Part shown: in pieces, positions 59,601-64,000 of the stretch
Position numbering within the stretch: position 1 is the first letter of the stretch
Layout of the letters: each line of letters starts with the position of its first letter
Assembly: GCF_003945595.2 (NCBI RefSeq)
Contig: NW_024104312.1
Location: 868,001 to 932,000 of the forward strand
Source: Pipra filicauda
Lineage: Eukaryota > Chordata > Aves > Passeriformes > Pipridae
Length of the DNA stretch: 64,000 nucleotides
Reading direction: 5' to 3'
The notes under the pieces: model-generated
Told to the model about the DNA's origin: nothing
Database searches by the model: none
Seen by the model: only the letters and a program-made list of their open reading frames with translations
Made by a program: the position numbers and the translations under genes

Positions 59601-62600
59601 GGTAGGGCCCCCTGATCCGGGAGGGTGACAGAATCAATTAGGTTGGAAAAGACCTCCGGGATCATCCAGGCCAGCCTATGACCGAACGCCACCATGTCCA
59701 CTAGACCATGGCACTGCAGCCCAGGGCTGTGCTGTGTAGGGCTGAAGTGCAGGGATGGGTCCAGATCTGACAGCTGGGCTGGTGGTGACACATTGCTGTT
59801 GTTAGTGCAGACTGCACTCCATCGGTACAAACACAGCACGGGTTGGGCTTTGGTGTAATAAGTACCTCGTTTAATGAAACTGCAGATTGTGCATGTCACT
59901 GGGTGCTCTACACCAGATAAGAAGCCTTGTTGGTGGCTGACTTTTAAATTGCCAGTGTTTTGAACAGTTTGTTTAGAAAGCACTTCACTGTGATTATCAT
60001 GGTAAGTTATCAGATTGTTTAACTTTTTTCTTTTTTTTTCTCTTTTTCAGGTGCAGGTGGCTTCTTGCCTGCTATGAAACAGATTGGGAACGTGGCTGCA
60101 TTACCTGGTATTGTTCACGTGAGTAACTGCTCTGAAAATTTGCTCTTTTTCTCTTCCTATTTGCCCGAAGTCATTGCTTTTCAAATGGGAACTGTTTTCA
60201 GAAGATATATGGACGAAAGTTCTTTTCAAGGCAGTTTGCGTGTTAAGAACCTGTCTCTGAGTAAACTGCTTGCAAGGGCAGGCTGCAAGACTAAGTTGTC
60301 AGAAAGGGAAGCATCCACTTACTTCATTACTTGTCTTTTAACATGAAGCTTTTTTAGCATTGGTTTATGCTATTTCCTTTTGCTTGAGCCACATTTCCAT
60401 CAGTGTCCATATTGACTGCTTGTTGGTTTTCAATTGCCTCTGCTGACCTGGAATGCATGGAGGAGTGAGAAGAGAGCAGGAGGTGATACTGTTTGTATTA
60501 TTGTTGCTGACCTAATGTGGGTAGCGAGTCCTCCCATGCACTCAACACTCCTTTCCCTTGCCCCATGCCTTTTTGGAAGCAAAGTGTCAGATCTGATAAT
60601 GCAGGAGGAAAATACTAGGCTGTGACTCTTTTCAGGAAGTGTTAAGTATGATGTGGAAATGATCTCTTTCACACTCAATATTGCAAATATTAATAAGTAA
60701 CAAATAACAGAATTGTTTTAACAGTCTTTCTTGGTCACTTGGCAGACGTTTTGAATTTATGGCTGCAGTAAAGGGCAGACCATTATGCTGTTAAAATGCC
60801 TTAGTGGGCAGCCAAAAGGGAGTAAGGTAGAATAGTAACAACCTGTTAAATAGGAACTCCGTCTGGTAGTTTGTAGGAGAGATGCTACAATCATCTGTGT
60901 ATTCAAATCTTCACTTTTTATTTCCAAGCCAAGAGACTTACTGGTGATGGCAAGGGGAGGCAGAAGAAGCACAAAATCCCATTGAAAAGTACTGTTCTTT
61001 TTAATGTGTGGTAGCAGTTTAACACACATCGAAAAGTTACAATTTCTAACAGCTTTCTGGGTGTCTGAGGCTTTTTTTGTTTGCTTAAATAGACTGCAGA
61101 GTGCTGTTTGTGATGTCCTAATCTAAATTTAAAATGCCACAGCTCCTGTCTTGTCCTATCCCATCAGGATCTCACTCAAAAGGTGATTTTTTTCCTCCCT
61201 ACAGGGTGCAGTCTTTGGTCAGGGTTGATGACACACATAAGGAGAGAAAATGCTGACTTTTATTTATTTCATAGCACTGAACTCTTCCCTTGTTATGTTT
61301 ACAGTATTTAAATATTGCAGATGTCTCTAGATGAAATTTGGTAAAAATAACTTATCTTCACTCTTATGTCTCTGCTCTGTGCTGCTCAAAAGCTATTGCC
61401 TGCCTGAGTTTTGAATGCAAGGACTCTTGAGTACAAGAAAAGGCCAGATTAGAATTCAGTTTGAGATCACAGTTCCTACATTTAGGTACTTAAGCTCTTC
61501 CCAAATTTTTTTGAGATCTGGCCAATAGAGTCAAGAGGGCTTCTCAGCTGACTAGCCACAGGTGTTTGCTTCAGAGTGAGATCTGCTCTCTGCTTTCTTT
61601 GAGTGTCTGCCCTGTAAGTGCAGGAGTTCAGATACTCACCTGAGTTGTTGTGTTCACTCCATCTACATCTGAAGATCCATTCTCTTTTTGGTATATTTGT
61701 TTTCAAATGTGACAACTCTTGCCACAAGGCAAAGCATAACCAAGGTAACTCTGCAGCACTGAGTTTCATAAAACTTTAAAATTGCCTTCATTCCCTTTCA
61801 GAGATCAATAGGCCTTCCAGATGTCCATTCTGGCTATGGGTTTGCCATCGGCAACATGGCTGCCTTTGATATGAGTGATCCAGAAGCAGTGGTTTCACCA
61901 GGTGAGGATGACTGACTTAACCTGCTCTGAGAAGTTTTAGGATGGCATAAAAATACTTTTTCAAAATAGCAGGACTTTCTAGTACTTCATGTACAGAACT
62001 AAAGCTAAAATATGAGAATTATAGGGGCTTAAGAGGTGCTTAATTCTTGCACTCAGAATCTTTATTCTTTATGGAGCGGGCGGTTGCACTGAGAACGTCT
62101 AAACAGTACAGGGAGAATTGCCCTTGCATTTGAGGCTTGGACTCGTGATATCCCTTTCTGCTTTCTCTGGGCAGTATATTTTATATTTGTGTCTACTTTT
62201 TGTCTACTTGTTGGAGTAACTTCATAAAGAGAGAGCTGTGTACTTGTACAGCTATGTCTTGAAATCTGAGGCTTTATGTCAATCTGTTAAAATGAAGCCT
62301 AATGCAGTTCTGCCTTTTTTTTCCCCAGTATTGTTTCAGAAAGAAGGTGTGAGATCACAGTATTCAGTACATGTTCCCTGTCATGGCTTTTTCTACACTT
62401 CTAGGTGGTGTAGGATTTGACATCAACTGTGGTGTCCGCTTGCTGCGTACAAATTTGGACGAAAGTGATGTGCAGCCTGTGAAAGAGCAGCTTGCCCAGG
62501 CTATGTTTGACCACATTCCTGTTGGTGTTGGCTCCAAAGGTGTCATCCCCATGAATGCCAAGTAAGAGAATGACTTTGTGCACACATCACCAGAGGGGAC

Positions 62601-63317
62601 ATGTCTGTCTGTTTGTTTTGATGAAAGATTCATCAGTGGGAGACTTTTAAAAAAGAAAGAGTAATTCTAAAAATCTTTCCATTCTTTCTACGTATGGCTT
62701 TACCAGGACCAACATAATCATCAATGCACAAAGTCAGCTCGCTCTTCCCCCATTTAAACCCCTGAACTAACTAAAAGTTCTTGAAAGGTTCTCATTTCTT
62801 CTGACAGAAAACTTCCATGAGCATAAAGGTTTTTTTTTGAAAGGGATGAGAGAGAAAATAGGATATTCCCCACACAACAAAGAGGAAAAAGTTAATATAT
62901 TTATAGAGCTTGATTTTCATGAAACACCAAGAAGTTGAACTGGTTGTTAGGAGAGCTAGGGGCTGATCATAACATCACAGAATAATTTAGGTTGGATGGG
63001 ATCTCTTGAGGTTGTCTCGTCTGACGCCTTGCATGAAGGAGGGCTAACTCTGAAGGTGAGTCTAACAACAAAGTTATGTCAAGTTGCTCAGGGCTGCATC
63101 CAGTGGAGTTTTGAGTATATTCACAGATAACCATCTTATGTAGGTGTTTGATAATTGCAGGGATTTGGAAGAGGCACTAGAGATGGGTGTGGACTGGTCT
63201 CTCCGGGAGGGCTATGCCTGGGCAGAGGACAAGGAGCACTGTGAGGAATATGGAAGAATGCTGCAGGCTGATCCCAACAAAGTCTCCTCAAGAGCAAAGA
63301 AGAGGGGTCTGCCTCAG
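59325..63317 (+). CDS. RTCB: RNA-splicing ligase RtcB homologue, 5' part (exons 1-6 of the gene)
   Basis: Catalytic subunit of the tRNA-splicing ligase complex (with DDX1, archease, FAM98B, RTRAF and ashwin in human). It joins tRNA exon halves via a 2',3'-cyclic phosphate or 3'-phosphate and a 5'-OH, using GTP and Mn2+, and religates XBP1 mRNA in the unfolded protein response. Coding exons: 59325-59417, 59514-59592, 60051-60118, 61802-61901, 62405-62561, 63161-63317. They encode the first 218 residues of about 505, almost identical to vertebrate RTCB as I recall it. [14 protein letters not shown] places the metal ligands Asp119 and Cys122 at their known positions. The later catalytic histidines, including the guanylylated one, lie beyond the window. 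The final exon ends in frame after KKRGLPQ with donor gtaatg; the next exon is not in the remaining 683 bases. Residue 31 reads Arg where mammals have Gln, depending on the exon 1 donor chosen. Confidence 0.97.
59628..59722 (-). mobile_element. CR1 3'-end fragment in RTCB intron 2
   Basis: It reads agaatcaattaggttggaaa, agacctccgggatcatccag and gaccgaacgccaccatgtcc, the inverted CR1 3' UTR. It shares the phrases gaccgaac.ccacc and agaccatggcact with the copy at 12,817, so both likely belong to one subfamily. Confidence 0.88.
62974..63120 (-). mobile_element. CR1-like fragment just upstream of RTCB exon 6
   Basis: The sequence catcacagaataatttaggt, tggatgggatctcttgaggt and caagttgctcagggctgcat matches an inverted CR1 3' UTR. 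It ends about 40 bp before the acceptor of the exon at 63161. Confidence 0.75.
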
Positions 63318-64000
63318 GTAATGTTATGTTTCAGGAGGGCTGTGAATGCTCCCAGGGTTCAAATGAAAAGGTTAGAGAGTAGTTCTCTGATTTTGTGTCT
63401 TTTCTTGAAACTGTCCAGCATTTCTGGGCAGGGGGAGAGGTGAGATGGTGAGGCCAGTTCTGAATAATTCTTGACAGAACTGTAACAGAGGGAAATAATA
63501 CTGGGCCTGCCCAAGGTCCCCTGGGCCATCAGTTTTTCATCTCAGTTTTACATGTGGTAATGACATTTATGTTGGGTGGCATTTCCCCATCCAGATGCAG
63601 TTTTGTTTTGAAGAGGCAGGCAAGTTAATGTGCAACTTCTGTCCTTGTTTGTTCAGCAAATGTATAGCAGGTCAAGAAAAGATATAATAAATGGAACTAG
63701 GTCATAACTGAATTACAGTTAAAGAGTTGGATTTCATTTTTACATATAATACTTCATTGCTCTGCGTGGAACAATTTGAGATGGCTCTAGTAATGATACA
63801 TTTCTAAAGCCTTCTTGTGTATGACTTCTTGAGTTTTATTGATTGGAGTGCTGCGAGGTTATAACATTTTAACCTCAAAGTAATGTTATGTCCTCAGTTT
63901 TCACATTTGCTTTGGAAATAAGTGATCATCTGTTACGGAGTTGAAAAAATTTGGGCTTGGAAATGGAATAGCTTGCTTTAATCTACTGAAAGGTTCCAAG
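63318..64000 (+). other. RTCB intron, cut by the window edge
   Basis: Intronic sequence after the donor at 63318. I searched it by eye for the next RTCB exon (expected to start with a Leu-Gly-Thr-Leu-Gly-Ala-Gly coding sequence) and did not find it. Nothing else was recognised. Confidence 0.6.

Overview
This window is vertebrate nuclear DNA, almost certainly from a bird. Genes are split into short exons with GT/AG introns. Fragments of CR1 LINEs, the dominant avian repeat, are scattered in both orientations, and two GC-rich CpG-island promoters are present. The gene order FBXO7 / BPIFC / RTCB matches the conserved tetrapod block on human chromosome 22q12, with the same relative strands: FBXO7 opposite to the other two. 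I cannot identify the species.

Layout. Positions 1-2,858 lie downstream of FBXO7 and hold its 3' UTR plus one doubtful membrane-type open segment. FBXO7 occupies 12,174 down to 2,859 on the minus strand: nine coding exons, 533 codons, complete. Its CpG-island promoter (about 11,730-12,770) contains a two-copy tandem duplication of about 180 bp. From 12,817 to 20,191 there is a CR1 fragment and mostly featureless intergenic DNA. Two complete tandem BPI-fold genes follow on the plus strand: gene A (20,215-38,700) and gene B (43,565-57,664). Each has 15 coding exons, and 13 of the 15 have identical lengths in the two genes if the second of two adjacent acceptors is used at exon 13 of A. Between them are CR1 and another old interspersed repeat. 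A second CpG island (about 58,900-59,600) carries the start of RTCB on the plus strand. Its first six coding exons (218 codons, including the metal-ligand Asp119 and Cys122) are here, and the gene runs off the right edge.

The genes do not form a functional pathway. FBXO7 is an SCF ubiquitin-ligase substrate receptor, the BPI-fold proteins are predicted secreted lipid-binding/innate-immunity proteins, and RTCB is the tRNA-splicing RNA ligase. They share only conserved synteny. The main biological novelty is the BPIFC-position gene being present as two diverged, intact copies, one with an acidic C-terminal tail. I saw no prokaryotic-type system, CRISPR array, tRNA or rRNA. All exon models were built by eye from splice signals, reading-frame continuity and family resemblance; no alignment or transcript data were available.
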